Assembly (NCBI GenBank): GCA_041658585.1
Contig: JBAZZX010000005.1
Span: forward strand, 35,045-99,044
DNA from: DYFC01 sp041658585
GTDB lineage: Bacteria > Nitrospirota > Thermodesulfovibrionia > Thermodesulfovibrionales > SM23-35
Direction of reading: 5' to 3'
DNA: 64,000 nt
The translations under genes were made by a program, and so were the position numbers. Below, in pieces: positions 41,481 to 50,431 of the stretch. Position 1 is the stretch's first letter. Each line of letters opens with the position of its first letter. Under the pieces are notes generated by a model. It did no database searches, was not told where the DNA came from, and saw only the letters and a list, made by a program, of their open reading frames with translations.

Positions 41481-44118
41481 GCGCTTCCGCCCAGTTTTTG
41501 CCGTGATGAATGTCCACCCTGAGAGGAACTGAGAGCGTAAGAACTCCTTCCATCTCTTTCCTGACGAGTTCCATCATGACTTCGAGCTCCTCCGGCAGTA
41601 CCTCAAAGAGAAGTTCGTCATGGACCTGCAGGATCATCCTCGACCTCAAGCCTTTTTCGGTCAATGCCTTCCATATACGGACCATCGCTATCTTGATTAT
41701 ATCCGCCGCCGCCCCCTGTATAGGGGAATTCACTGCAAGCCGCTCGCCCTGCTGTCTGACGTTTGTGTTTTTGCTATGTATCTCCGGCACGGCGCGTTTC
41801 CTCCCGAAAAGTGTTGTGACATATCCGTTGCATCTTGCGTCGTCTATACATTTATCTATATATGATTTCACACCCGGATGTCTCTCGAAATACTGTTCGA
41901 TGTACTGTTTTGCATCCTCTCTCGATATGCTGAGAGCTTCAGAAAGTCCGAACGGTGATATGCCGTAAATAACTCCGAAATTGACCGTCTTTGCGATACG
42001 CCTTGCATCAATAGAAACCTTATCAAGCGAAATACCGAATATCTCCGACGCAGTCCGGGAATGGATATCAATGTTACTATTGAAAGCGTTGATAAGCCCT
42101 TCGTCCCCGCTCAAATGGGCAAGAATTCTTAACTCGACTTGCGAATAGTCTGCTGAAAGAAGGAGGTTGGTTCCCTCCGTTATAAATGCTTCTCTGATAC
42201 GCCGCCCCCATTCTCCCTTTATCGGAATGTTCTGGAGATTAGGCTCACTGCTGCTCAGCCTTCCGGTGGCGGTGGCAGCCTGATTGAAGGAAGTGTGAAT
42301 GCGTCCCGTTTCCGGATTTATAAGCGTCGGGAGCACATCTATATATGTGGTTTTCAGTTTGTTCAGACTGCGGTAGTTCAGTATCTCTCCCGGCAGATCA
42401 TGGTATTGTGCGAGTTCTTCAAGTACGCTCACATCCGTTGAAAACCCGGTCTTTTTCTTCTTACCCGGCTGCAGACCGAGATTTTGAAAAAGAATCGTGC
42501 CAAGCTGTTTCGGGGAATTGATATTGAATTCTTCTCCGGCGAGAAAGTAGATCCTCCTCGTGAGCGAGTCAAGTTCCCTTTCCAGCTCTTTTGAAATCCC
42601 CCCGAGCTTACCGGTATCGATCTTCACTCCCGCAGTTTCCATATCGGCAAGCACATGGATGAGAGGCATCTCTATATTGTTATACAGGTTTTCAAGACCG
42701 TTCTCCTTCAGTATGCCGAACAGCGCCTCTCTCAGTTCAAGGCTCATCGAAGCGTCCCTGCAGGCATAGGGGGCCGCGTCCTCCAGCGGCACATCCGCAA
42801 AAGAGGCTTTTTTGCCGAGGACTTCCATGAAAGTCTTTTTCCTGTATGAAAGGTATTCAAAGGCAACTTCTTCAAGGCTGTGGTTAGGTTTGTTCGGATT
42901 AATGAGGTAAGATGCAATCATGGTGTCAAAAAGCCTTCCTGTGACAGATATGCCTTCCTTCTTCAGCATCATGATATCGTATTTGAGATTGTGCCCGATC
43001 TTGGCAATATGTTCATCTCCAAATATTCCGTGAAGCTTTTCAAGCGCCTCTCTTTTGTCTATTTGTAAAGGCGCGCCGGGATAGGAATGGGCAACAGGGA
43101 TATAGAAGGCATGTCCTTTTTCAATGCTTATCGAAAGACCTACCATCTGCGCCGTTACGGGATTTCTTCCGGTTGACTCAATATCAAAAGACACTTCGTC
43201 TTCTATCTTTGTGATTATCTCCAGCAATCGCGCATTAGAGAGCACGGTTTCACAACTCATGTCGGTCGGCGCAGAGGACGGGATCAGTTTCAAGAAACTC
43301 CCGAATTCAAGCTCTTTGCATAAAGAAAGCAGCGACATCCAGTCAGGGTCTTTTATAAGGTATTCTTTAAGATTAAAATCAAGGGGCACTGACGTATCGA
43401 GTATTGCAAGCTTCATGCTTAATCTCGCAATGTCCGCGTTTTCCGACACAAGGGCCCTCAGTTTTTCTTTTCTGATCCTGCCGGCATTATTCAGCAGTTC
43501 GTCCAGGCTTGAGAATTCCGTAAGCAGTTCCCGTGCCGTTTTTTCGCCGATCCCCCTGATCCCCGGAATATTGTCCACGGCATCGCCTGTAAGCGCCATG
43601 TATTCCGGGATCCTCGCCGGTCCGACTCCGTATTTCTCCCTGACATATGCTTCATCAAATACCTTGTCCTTCATCGGGTCGTACACTTTTATCCGGTCGT
43701 CGACAGTCTGAAGCATGTCCTTGTCGCCGGTTACGATATAGACGTCCGCCCCATGGGACGCCGCCTGTTTTGCAAGGGTACCGAGAATATCATCCGCTTC
43801 ATAACCTGGAATTTCAAATACCTTTATATTCAGGGCTGCAACCATTTTTCTGATATAGGGGAGCTGTTGGATAAGGTCTCCGGGAGTTTCAGGCCTTTGG
43901 GCTTTATACGCTTCAAATATCCTGTGTCTTTCCGTCGGCACTGGAGAGTCAAAGGATACGATAATGCCGTCGGGTTTCTTTTCCCTGATGATCTTGAGGA
44001 GCATATTGGTGAACCCGTAGATCGCATTCGTCGGAAAGCCCTTCGAGTTTGTGAGTCCCCTTATGGCATAGTATGCCCGATAGACATAGGAGTTGCCATC
44101 TATAAGGTAAAGGTTCAC
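41476..44118 (-). CDS. polA: DNA polymerase I
   Basis: 880 residues. Three domains: 5'-3' exonuclease/flap domain (1-290; YLIDGNSYVYRAYYA, VTGDKDMLQ, TGDAVDNIPGIRGIGEKTA), 3'-5' exonuclease (about 300-480) with the DIE motif in VSFDIESTGRN so proofreading is probably kept, and the polymerase (motif A ADYSQVELRILAHLSGD, motif B RRIAKTVNFGVIYG, motif C QVHDELLFEV). Complete length. The stop codon lies within a MITE-1 tip. Confidence 0.97.
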   Translation of the reverse strand: MNLYLIDGNSYVYRAYYAIRGLTNSKGFPTNAIYGFTNMLLKIIREKKPDGIIVSFDSPVPTERHRIFEAYKAQRPETPGDLIQQLPYIRKMVAALNIKVFEIPGYEADDILGTLAKQAASHGADVYIVTGDKDMLQTVDDRIKVYDPMKDKVFDEAYVREKYGVGPARIPEYMALTGDAVDNIPGIRGIGEKTARELLTEFSSLDELLNNAGRIRKEKLRALVSENADIARLSMKLAILDTSVPLDFNLKEYLIKDPDWMSLLSLCKELEFGSFLKLIPSSAPTDMSCETVLSNARLLEIITKIEDEVSFDIESTGRNPVTAQMVGLSISIEKGHAFYIPVAHSYPGAPLQIDKREALEKLHGIFGDEHIAKIGHNLKYDIMMLKKEGISVTGRLFDTMIASYLINPNKPNHSLEEVAFEYLSYRKKTFMEVLGKKASFADVPLEDAAPYACRDASMSLELREALFGILKENGLENLYNNIEMPLIHVLADMETAGVKIDTGKLGGISKELERELDSLTRRIYFLAGEEFNINSPKQLGTILFQNLGLQPGKKKKTGFSTDVSVLEELAQYHDLPGEILNYRSLNKLKTTYIDVLPTLINPETGRIHTSFNQAATATGRLSSSEPNLQNIPIKGEWGRRIREAFITEGTNLLLSADYSQVELRILAHLSGDEGLINAFNSNIDIHSRTASEIFGISLDKVSIDARRIAKTVNFGVIYGISPFGLSEALSISREDAKQYIEQYFERHPGVKSYIDKCIDDARCNGYVTTLFGRKRAVPEIHSKNTNVRQQGERLAVNSPIQGAAADIIKIAMVRIWKALTEKGLRSRMILQVHDELLFEVLPEELEVMMELVRKEMEGVLTLSVPLRVDIHHGKNWAEAH

Positions 44119-44252
44119 AGAAGATTATACCTTATAGTGCGGCTTTTTGTAGCGCCGGAGGATGGTGAAGGTATCATAGACGACAGACGGTATCGGCAGG
44201 AATGTTCTCTCAAAAACCGGAACGAAAAAAACCTGAATCTGACAGATTATCT

Positions 44253-44272
44253 ACCCGCAGTTTTCGGGTTAA
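44253..44272. repeat. MITE-1 single tip
   Basis: CCCGCAGTTTTCGGGTTAA matches the MITE-1 right end. It lies between polA and the YkgJ-like gene, 12 bases from that gene's stop. Other parts of the element are absent. Confidence 0.5.
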
Positions 44273-44283
44273 GCGTAATTGAC

Positions 44284-44694
44284 TTAGCTCGCCCTTTTGT
44301 CTTGCGTACATACATATTTCCTGCATCTTATGGGCCGTTTGTCATGGATGCCGCACTTGAATGTTGCGCGCTCAAGGTAAGGGCAGTAGCCATCCGCATC
44401 CTTCGCCATATAGTAAGGCCGTTCGGTATTATATTTGTAAAAGCCTTTTTTCACTTCCTCCTGAGTGAGGGCGAAGACATAGGTGCAGCAGTTCGCCCTG
44501 CATGACGCGGTTTTCGCGGCGCAATCCACGAACGACTCCGGCTCTGTTTCATCCTCGAGCCCATACACCTTACCGTCGATCAGCACTAACCTATCGAGCG
44601 CAACAGAGAGAATTTTCGATCTCTCTTCCCCGGAGAAAGGGAGCGGTTCGGGTTTGCCGCCCGGGTGCTTTCCGTTTTTATTGTCCCGGTCCAT
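44284..44694 (-). CDS. YkgJ-family Cys-cluster protein
   Basis: 136 residues. Zinc- or iron-binding protein of the CxxxCC family: CAAKTASCRANCC near residue 60, then GYCPYLERATFKCGIHDKRP, IRCRKYVC. All eight cysteines of the putative Fe-S or metal cluster are present. No known reaction. Lies 20 bp after the LOG-family gene on the same strand and before polA. Confidence 0.8.
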   Translation of the reverse strand: MDRDNKNGKHPGGKPEPLPFSGEERSKILSVALDRLVLIDGKVYGLEDETEPESFVDCAAKTASCRANCCTYVFALTQEEVKKGFYKYNTERPYYMAKDADGYCPYLERATFKCGIHDKRPIRCRKYVCTQDKRAS

Positions 44695-44714
44695 AAATTT
44701 ATGGGAATGCCTTG

Positions 44715-45437
44715 TTAAAAGTTCCCGCGCGATAGGCCGCGGATGATACGTATGGCATCCTCAACCGTGTTTGCTCCGTGGATCAAATCCATATCCTCGT
44801 TGCTGATAGTGCCCTCGGCCAGCAGTGTTTCGCTCATGAAACGACGGAGATGGTCCCAGAAGTCCCTTACCATACCTACGACCGGGAAGCGTTCAAGCTT
44901 TCCGGTCTGGGCGAGTGTGATTACCTCGAAAGCCTCATCGAGCGTACCAAAACCGCCTGGCATTACGACAAAAGCCGTGGAGTATTTCACAAGCATTACC
45001 TTGCGCACAAAAAAGTGCTCGAATTCGATGAACTTATCGAGATAAGGATTTGGTTTCTGCTCAAAAGGAAGTTTGATATTGCAGCCAAGGCTCAAACCCC
45101 CGCCTTCCTTAGCGCCCCGGTTTGCGGCCTCCATGATCCCCGGGCCGCCTCCGGTCATGACTGCATAGCCTGCATTGGCCAGCGCGCGTCCAAGCTCGCG
45201 GGCCAGTTCGTAGTAGCGATGCCGTTCCTGAAATCGGGCCGATCCGAAAACCGTGACGCACGGACCTTCAAAATCAAAACTCTCGAAGCCATGCAGGAAC
45301 TCAAGAAAGAACCTTACGGCGCTCTCGAGATCTTCGCCGCGTTTTCTGCGGCCCGAGAGAAAGAGCTTCTCTGCGCCCACAACCTGACCGAGCAGCGAAG
45401 AAGACTGTAGCATATCCGACAACCCTTTGTTATTCAT
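44715..45437 (-). CDS. LOG/TIGR00730 family Rossmann-fold protein
   Basis: 240 residues. Nucleotide-monophosphate phosphoribohydrolase-like fold. FGSARFQERHRYYELAREL, the GGGPGIMEAANRGAKEGGG motif and PGGFGTLDEAFEVITL (PGGxGTxxE) are present. LOG proteins release cytokinin-like bases or clear nucleotides; in bacteria the substrate is usually uncertain. AAGGAG lies six bases ahead of the ATG. Confidence 0.88.
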   Translation of the reverse strand: MNNKGLSDMLQSSSLLGQVVGAEKLFLSGRRKRGEDLESAVRFFLEFLHGFESFDFEGPCVTVFGSARFQERHRYYELARELGRALANAGYAVMTGGGPGIMEAANRGAKEGGGLSLGCNIKLPFEQKPNPYLDKFIEFEHFFVRKVMLVKYSTAFVVMPGGFGTLDEAFEVITLAQTGKLERFPVVGMVRDFWDHLRRFMSETLLAEGTISNEDMDLIHGANTVEDAIRIIRGLSRGNF

Positions 45438-45642
45438 AGCGTACTCCTTCCGAGGTAATGTATTCTATTGATGCCCATGCCTCTATTATAATGCAGCGGA
45501 CCCAAAACGGCTTTACAAATATTTCGCGCTTTTTGCCGCCGACCCCGGTATCAAGTACTCTCTGACTATGGCTGACGGCGGTTATCACCTGACCCGATTA
45601 TAACTTCTCCGATTTATGATAAAATGTTTAATCGCTGAATTT

Positions 45643-45861
45643 TAACCTGTATTATTAATAAAATTGGTAACAGCAACTGAGGATAGAGTATTTGAGCGGT
45701 TTTTTTTGCCTATAGTCAAATACGGTATGTGAAAATAAAGAGGCAAAAGCCTCGCAGGGAGGAACGACCGAGAATGTCCGCCTCAGGCGGATTCGCCGAG
45801 GAGAAAGCGAAAATACTCTATCCTCGGTTTAATTAGAAATATTTGTGAATAATCCGGGTTA
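45643..45861. mobile_element. MITE-2 copy B, 219 bp, with inserted hairpin
   Basis: Matches copy A at 41258 through most of its length. The left end is decayed (TAACCTGTATTATTAATAAA). Relative to copy A it carries about 30 extra bases at 45777-45806, which include the palindrome CCTCAGGCGGATTCGCCGAG. Its right tip AATCCGGGTTA ends 11 bases before the cobA-hemD start codon. The remaining part of this 407-bp gap (45438-45642) shows no gene. Confidence 0.8.
45781..45801. repeat. 21-bp palindromic repeat inserted in MITE-2
   Basis: CCTC, A, GGCG, GATT, CGCC, GAGG: an 8-bp stem with one bulge and a 4-base loop. The identical unit occurs at 63614-63634. Confidence 0.6.
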
Positions 45862-45871
45862 TGAAGGGGTT

Positions 45872-47473
45872 ATGAAAAAAGGTAAGGTTTTTTTAGTCGG
45901 TGCGGGGCCCGGAGATATCGGGCTTTTGACGGTTAAAGGTATGAAATGCCTTCAGAGGGCTGATGTAGTGGTTTACGATTTTCATCTGAATGCCCAGGTG
46001 CTGAACTACATCAACCACAATGCAGAGTTTATTTATGCAGGCAAGCGCGGCGGTCATCACAACATGACACAGGACGAGATCAACAGAACGCTTGTCCTCA
46101 AGGCAAAGGAAGGCAAGGTTATTTGCAGGCTGAAAGGCGGCGACCCCTTTGTTTTCGGACGTGGCGGAGAAGAGGCGGAGGAACTGGTTAAGGAAGGGAT
46201 AGAGTTCGAGGTTGTTCCCGGTGTGAGTTCCTCGGTCGCTGCTCCTGCCTATGCCGGAATACCGTTGACCCACAGGCTTTTGTCATCCTCATTTGCAGTC
46301 ATTCCGGGCTATGAGGACGTCACGAAGAAAGAGAGCGCTATTGACTGGGCAAAGCTTTCTACCGGAGTGGGGACTCTGGTTTTCCTTATGGCTGTAAAGA
46401 ATATAGATCAGATTACGGAAAAATTAATAGAAAACGGCAGGCCGCCGGATACGCCGGTTGCAGTTATCAGATGGGGTACAAGACCGGACCAGAAGACCAT
46501 AGTCGGCACATTAAAAGATATTGCAGGAGTGGTAAAGGAAAAGGATATTAAACCGCCTGCCGTGATGGTGGTCGGTGATGTTGTAAGACTCAGAGAAACG
46601 TTGAAATGGTATGAGAAAAAGCCGATGTTCGGCCACAGGATACTGGTTACCCGTGAGCATATGGAAGGTTTTGAACGGCTGGAAGATCTCGGCGCCGAGA
46701 TCATAGATTTTCCAACAATAGAGATTGTCCCTCCCGAAAATTACAATGAACTTGATCAGTCAATAGATAAGGTAGAAACCTATAACTGGATGATATTTAC
46801 GAGCAGAAACGGCGTAAAATACTTTTTCAAACGGTTCTTTGAGAACAACAGAGATATCAGGGATTTAAAAGGTATAAAGATTTGCGCTATAGGCACAAAA
46901 ACTGCTCAGGAAGTCGGTAAATATGGATTGAAGGTTGACCTGGTCCCCGAAGAATTTCGCGCGGAAGGATTGATAGAAGCGTTCTTAAAAGAGCATGGGG
47001 CAGAGAGCAGGAAGCCGGGAACAATACCCCTTGCAGAGGATGGGATAAACGCCGAACTTTTATCGGGTCTGCGTTTTCTCCTTCCGAGAGCCGAGAAGGC
47101 GCGGGAGATATTCCCGGACAAGGTCAGAGAACTCGGAGGAGAGATCGATGTGCCTGCCGCATACAGGGCTATGAAGCCTGAGTATCACGGCAAGAGGTTG
47201 AGGAGATTCTTAAAAGAAGGAAGGATTACGATCGCAACCTTTACCAGCGCTGCAACATTTAACAACTTATTGGAAATAATGGGTGATGACGCCGAGGGCC
47301 TCCTGAAAGGAGTGACAATTGCGGTGATAGGACCCATCACGGCAAAGGCCGTTGAAAAAGCCGGGCTTTCAGTTTCCATAATGCCGGCAACGGCGACTAT
47401 TGATGCAATGGTAGAAGAGATAATTAAATGGTCTGAAAAAAGAAAGATTGATGAGCCTTCCCGAAATCGATAA
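45872..47473 (+). CDS. Uroporphyrinogen-III C-methyltransferase / uroporphyrinogen-III synthase fusion
   Basis: 533 residues from the ATG giving MKKGKVFLVGAGPGDIGLLT; an earlier in-frame ATG lies inside the MITE-2 tip. Residues 1-245 are SUMT (CobA): GPGD loop, CRLKGGDPFVFGRGGEE, PGVSSSVAAPAYAGIPLTHR. Residues about 255-525 are HemD (FTSRNGVKYFFKRFF, IGTKTAQEVGKYGL, IATFTSAATFNNLLEI). It closes the uroporphyrinogen ring and methylates it to precorrin-2, which the Met8-type enzyme at 28097 turns to siroheme. hemC is not in the window. Confidence 0.93.
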   Translation: MKKGKVFLVGAGPGDIGLLTVKGMKCLQRADVVVYDFHLNAQVLNYINHNAEFIYAGKRGGHHNMTQDEINRTLVLKAKEGKVICRLKGGDPFVFGRGGEEAEELVKEGIEFEVVPGVSSSVAAPAYAGIPLTHRLLSSSFAVIPGYEDVTKKESAIDWAKLSTGVGTLVFLMAVKNIDQITEKLIENGRPPDTPVAVIRWGTRPDQKTIVGTLKDIAGVVKEKDIKPPAVMVVGDVVRLRETLKWYEKKPMFGHRILVTREHMEGFERLEDLGAEIIDFPTIEIVPPENYNELDQSIDKVETYNWMIFTSRNGVKYFFKRFFENNRDIRDLKGIKICAIGTKTAQEVGKYGLKVDLVPEEFRAEGLIEAFLKEHGAESRKPGTIPLAEDGINAELLSGLRFLLPRAEKAREIFPDKVRELGGEIDVPAAYRAMKPEYHGKRLRRFLKEGRITIATFTSAATFNNLLEIMGDDAEGLLKGVTIAVIGPITAKAVEKAGLSVSIMPATATIDAMVEEIIKWSEKRKIDEPSRNR

Positions 47474-49484
47474 AGTCCTCTTTTTCTTTATCAACTTAGA
47501 CCTTCGGAACAGTTTTTTTGATGTCTTTATGCCTTTTCTTACAAAAAGGTCTTACTTTTTTTTTCTTCCTCTTTTTGTCTGGCTTATTTATAAGGATAAG
47601 AAGAAAGCTCTCACCGTATTCGCAATCGCCTTTTCCGCATTGTTGCTCTCTGACTGGACTGCAAACATGCTGAAACACTATTTTGAGCGCCTAAGACCAT
47701 GTAACGAACTGGCCGGCGTGAGAATGCTTGTAGGCTGCGGGGGGTCCTTCTCAATGCCTTCAAGCCATGCCGTTAACGCCTTTGCCTTTACAACTCCCTT
47801 CCTTATCATGATAAAAAGCAGAGTGCGGTATATGTTTCTTATAATTGCAGTCCTTGTCGGTTTTTCGAGGGTCTATGTCGGAGTGCACTATCCCTCTGAT
47901 GTCCTTGCCGGTACGCTGCTTGGCTGTATTTTAGCTATATGTATGATAGGTTTTTTTCAATGGTCATCAAAACGTTTTCAGGAAAAACCATATACAACGA
48001 CGCTCTTTATTTTCCTTCTGGCTGTCAGCCTTTTCCGGATATACTACATCCTGAACAGCCCGATTGACCTGAGCCCGGACGAGGCCCATTACTGGGAATG
48101 GTCCCGAAGGCTCGACCTGAGCTATTATTCAAAGGGGCCGATGATCGCCTATCTCATATACATAGGCGCTTCCATATTCGGAGATACGGTATTCGGCGTC
48201 AGGATTATGGCGGTAGTTTTTTCGCTGCTGAGCAGTGTATTTCTTTTCATGCTCGGCAAGAAACTCTTTAATGAAAAAACCGGACTTTTTTCCGCCATGC
48301 TCATTCAGCTCATCCCTCTTTTTTCAACATACGGAATTCTATTTACCATAGATTCCCCCTTTATCTTTTTTTGGATTCTTTCGCTGTATTTGTTTTGGAA
48401 AGCGCTGAGCAGTGACAGTTCGTCTCTCATCACTCGTCCTTCATCACTCATATACTGGATTCTTCTCGGCGTCTCCATCGGTCTCGGCCTGTTGACGAAA
48501 TATACCATGGCCTTCTTTTATATCTGTGCCCTTTTCTTTTTTCTCTTTTCCAAAGAATACAGAAACATACTGCGGACAAAGGGACCCTATATCGGTTTTA
48601 TTGTCAGTCTTATAATATTTAGTCCGGTCATATTATGGAATGCCGGTCACGACTGGGTAACAATAAGACATACTGCCGGGCAGGCGCATGCAGCAGAGGG
48701 GTTCCGGATTTCGATCAAGAGCCTAACGGAATTTCTGGGTTCCCAGTTAGGAGTCATCACGCCGCTGTTATTTATCCTTATTGCCGGCTCTATCTGGAAA
48801 TTGAGAAAAAAGCGGGAAGGGATGTTCCTGTTCTGGTTTTCCATTCCCATCATTACATTTTTTATCTTAAAGAGCCTTCAGGCAAAGGTGCAGGCAAACT
48901 GGGCAATGCCGGGTTACATAACCGGGGTCATTGCCTTTTCCGCTTTCTATTTAAAAGAATGGAATCCGGTCAGAACATGGAGGACCATTGTTATTTCCGC
49001 TGCCGTGTTGCTGGCGCTTTCCGTAACTGCCGCAGCGCATTATCCTTCCGCTCTTAATTTTCCGGTCAGGCTTAACCCTGCCGCAAGGCTTTACGGCTGG
49101 AAAGACCTCGGGACCGAGGTTTCAAAGGTTTACGAAGAGATGTCTTCCCGGGGACCCGTATTTATCTTTTCCGACAAATATCAGGTGGCAAGCGAACTTG
49201 CATTTTATGTAAAAGGCCTGCCTGTAACATATTGCATCAATCTCGACCGCAGGATGAACCAGTATGACCTCTGGCCCGGATTTCAGAATCTGATTCATTA
49301 TGACGCCATTTTTGTCAGGACGGGAGACGCATCGATACCCGATATTGTAGCAGAGGCTTTTCATAAAGTTGAGAAAAAGGTCATTACCGTTTATACTAAA
49401 AAGCGTGTGAAAATCAGGGATTTCACCCTGTTCCTCTGTTACAATTTCAAAGGGATGGAAGAAAGGAAGCCGGGAACGTACTAA
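47451..49484 (+). CDS. PAP2 phosphatase fused to GT39-type glycosyltransferase
   Basis: 677 residues from ATG (a TTG one codon earlier is possible). Residues 1-170 are a PAP2 lipid phosphatase with KHYFERLRPC, SMPSSHAVNAFAF and SRVYVGVHYPSDVLAG, all catalytic residues present. Residues about 180-660 are a PMT/ArnT-like GT39 transferase with many membrane helices and the acidic loop DLSPDEAHYWEWSRRLDLSYYSKGP. Both halves act on undecaprenyl-linked substrates: the phosphatase may recycle undecaprenyl pyrophosphate while the transferase uses undecaprenyl-phosphate sugars. Overlaps cobA-hemD by 23 bases and the GT2 gene by one. Confidence 0.9.
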   Translation: MSLPEIDKVLFFFINLDLRNSFFDVFMPFLTKRSYFFFLPLFVWLIYKDKKKALTVFAIAFSALLLSDWTANMLKHYFERLRPCNELAGVRMLVGCGGSFSMPSSHAVNAFAFTTPFLIMIKSRVRYMFLIIAVLVGFSRVYVGVHYPSDVLAGTLLGCILAICMIGFFQWSSKRFQEKPYTTTLFIFLLAVSLFRIYYILNSPIDLSPDEAHYWEWSRRLDLSYYSKGPMIAYLIYIGASIFGDTVFGVRIMAVVFSLLSSVFLFMLGKKLFNEKTGLFSAMLIQLIPLFSTYGILFTIDSPFIFFWILSLYLFWKALSSDSSSLITRPSSLIYWILLGVSIGLGLLTKYTMAFFYICALFFFLFSKEYRNILRTKGPYIGFIVSLIIFSPVILWNAGHDWVTIRHTAGQAHAAEGFRISIKSLTEFLGSQLGVITPLLFILIAGSIWKLRKKREGMFLFWFSIPIITFFILKSLQAKVQANWAMPGYITGVIAFSAFYLKEWNPVRTWRTIVISAAVLLALSVTAAAHYPSALNFPVRLNPAARLYGWKDLGTEVSKVYEEMSSRGPVFIFSDKYQVASELAFYVKGLPVTYCINLDRRMNQYDLWPGFQNLIHYDAIFVRTGDASIPDIVAEAFHKVEKKVITVYTKKRVKIRDFTLFLCYNFKGMEERKPGTY

Positions 49485-50431
49485 TGACACTTTCAGTCGT
49501 TATACCAGTGTACAACGAAGAGGAAAACGTCCAGTTGCTCCATGAAAGGTTAAAAAATGCCCTTGATCCTCTAAATCAGGAATATGAATTGCTCTTTGTT
49601 GATGACGGGAGCACTGACAGAACCCTTCCCATTCTTGAGGAGATACAGGCGCAGGACAACAAAATGGTTGTTCTCAGTCTCAGGCGGAATTTCGGTCAGA
49701 CCGCAGCCTTTGCAGCAGGGTTTGATTTTTCGCGTGGAGACGTTGTTGTGACAATGGACGGCGATCTGCAGAACGATCCTGCCGATATACCGAAGCTTCT
49801 CGAATTAATAAAGGAAAGCGATCTTGTCAGCGGTTGGCGAAAAAACAGGAAGGACCCGTTTTTTTCAAGAAGGCTTCCTTCCATGATGGCAAACTGGCTG
49901 ATCAGTAAAGTCACCGGCGTTAAGCTCCATGATTACGGGTGCTCCCTGAAGGCATACAGACGGGACGTTATCAAGAACCTCAAGCTGTACGGGGAAATGC
50001 ACAGGTTTATCCCTGCTGTTGCGAGCTGGTATGGGGTAAGGGTGGCCGAGGTTGAAACCGTTCATCATCCGAGAATGAGAGGCAAATCAAAATACGGCAT
50101 ATCACGCACCATAAAGGTCGTGCTGGACCTCATTACAGTAAAGTTTCTCCAGAGTTTTTCAACAAAACCGATCCAGTTTTTCGGCCCCTTCGGAATATTA
50201 AGCGGATTCCTCGGTTTTCTCATTCTGCTGTACCTTAGCGCGGACAAGCTTTTATTCGGCAAAGATATCGGCGGCAGGCCTCTCCTCCTGCTCGGCGCTT
50301 TGCTGATAATCGTCGGAATCCAGCTCATCGGCATGGGTCTTTTGGGCGAGATGCTCGTCAGGGTCTACCATGAGAGCCAGAAAAAACCCATCTATGTTAT
50401 AAAGAAGATCCTTGGCCCTGAAATTAAATAA
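49484..50431 (+). CDS. GT2 undecaprenyl-phosphate sugar transferase (DPM1/GtrB-like)
   Basis: 315 residues. N-terminal GT-A domain (SVVIPVYNEEENVQLLHERL, LFVDDGSTDRT, VTMDGDLQNDP with the metal-binding DxD, VSGWRKNRKDPFFSR), then two C-terminal membrane helices (FGPFGILSGFLGFLILLYL, PLLLLGALLIIVGIQLIGMG). Such enzymes make polyprenyl-phosphate sugars in the cytoplasmic leaflet. It should supply the GT39 partner just upstream. Starts within the stop of the previous gene. Confidence 0.93.
   Translation: MTLSVVIPVYNEEENVQLLHERLKNALDPLNQEYELLFVDDGSTDRTLPILEEIQAQDNKMVVLSLRRNFGQTAAFAAGFDFSRGDVVVTMDGDLQNDPADIPKLLELIKESDLVSGWRKNRKDPFFSRRLPSMMANWLISKVTGVKLHDYGCSLKAYRRDVIKNLKLYGEMHRFIPAVASWYGVRVAEVETVHHPRMRGKSKYGISRTIKVVLDLITVKFLQSFSTKPIQFFGPFGILSGFLGFLILLYLSADKLLFGKDIGGRPLLLLGALLIIVGIQLIGMGLLGEMLVRVYHESQKKPIYVIKKILGPEIK

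Noticed and set aside
43124..43711. 195-codon frame opposite polA
   Set aside because: Overlaps a complete DNA polymerase I on the other strand; serine-rich shadow frame.
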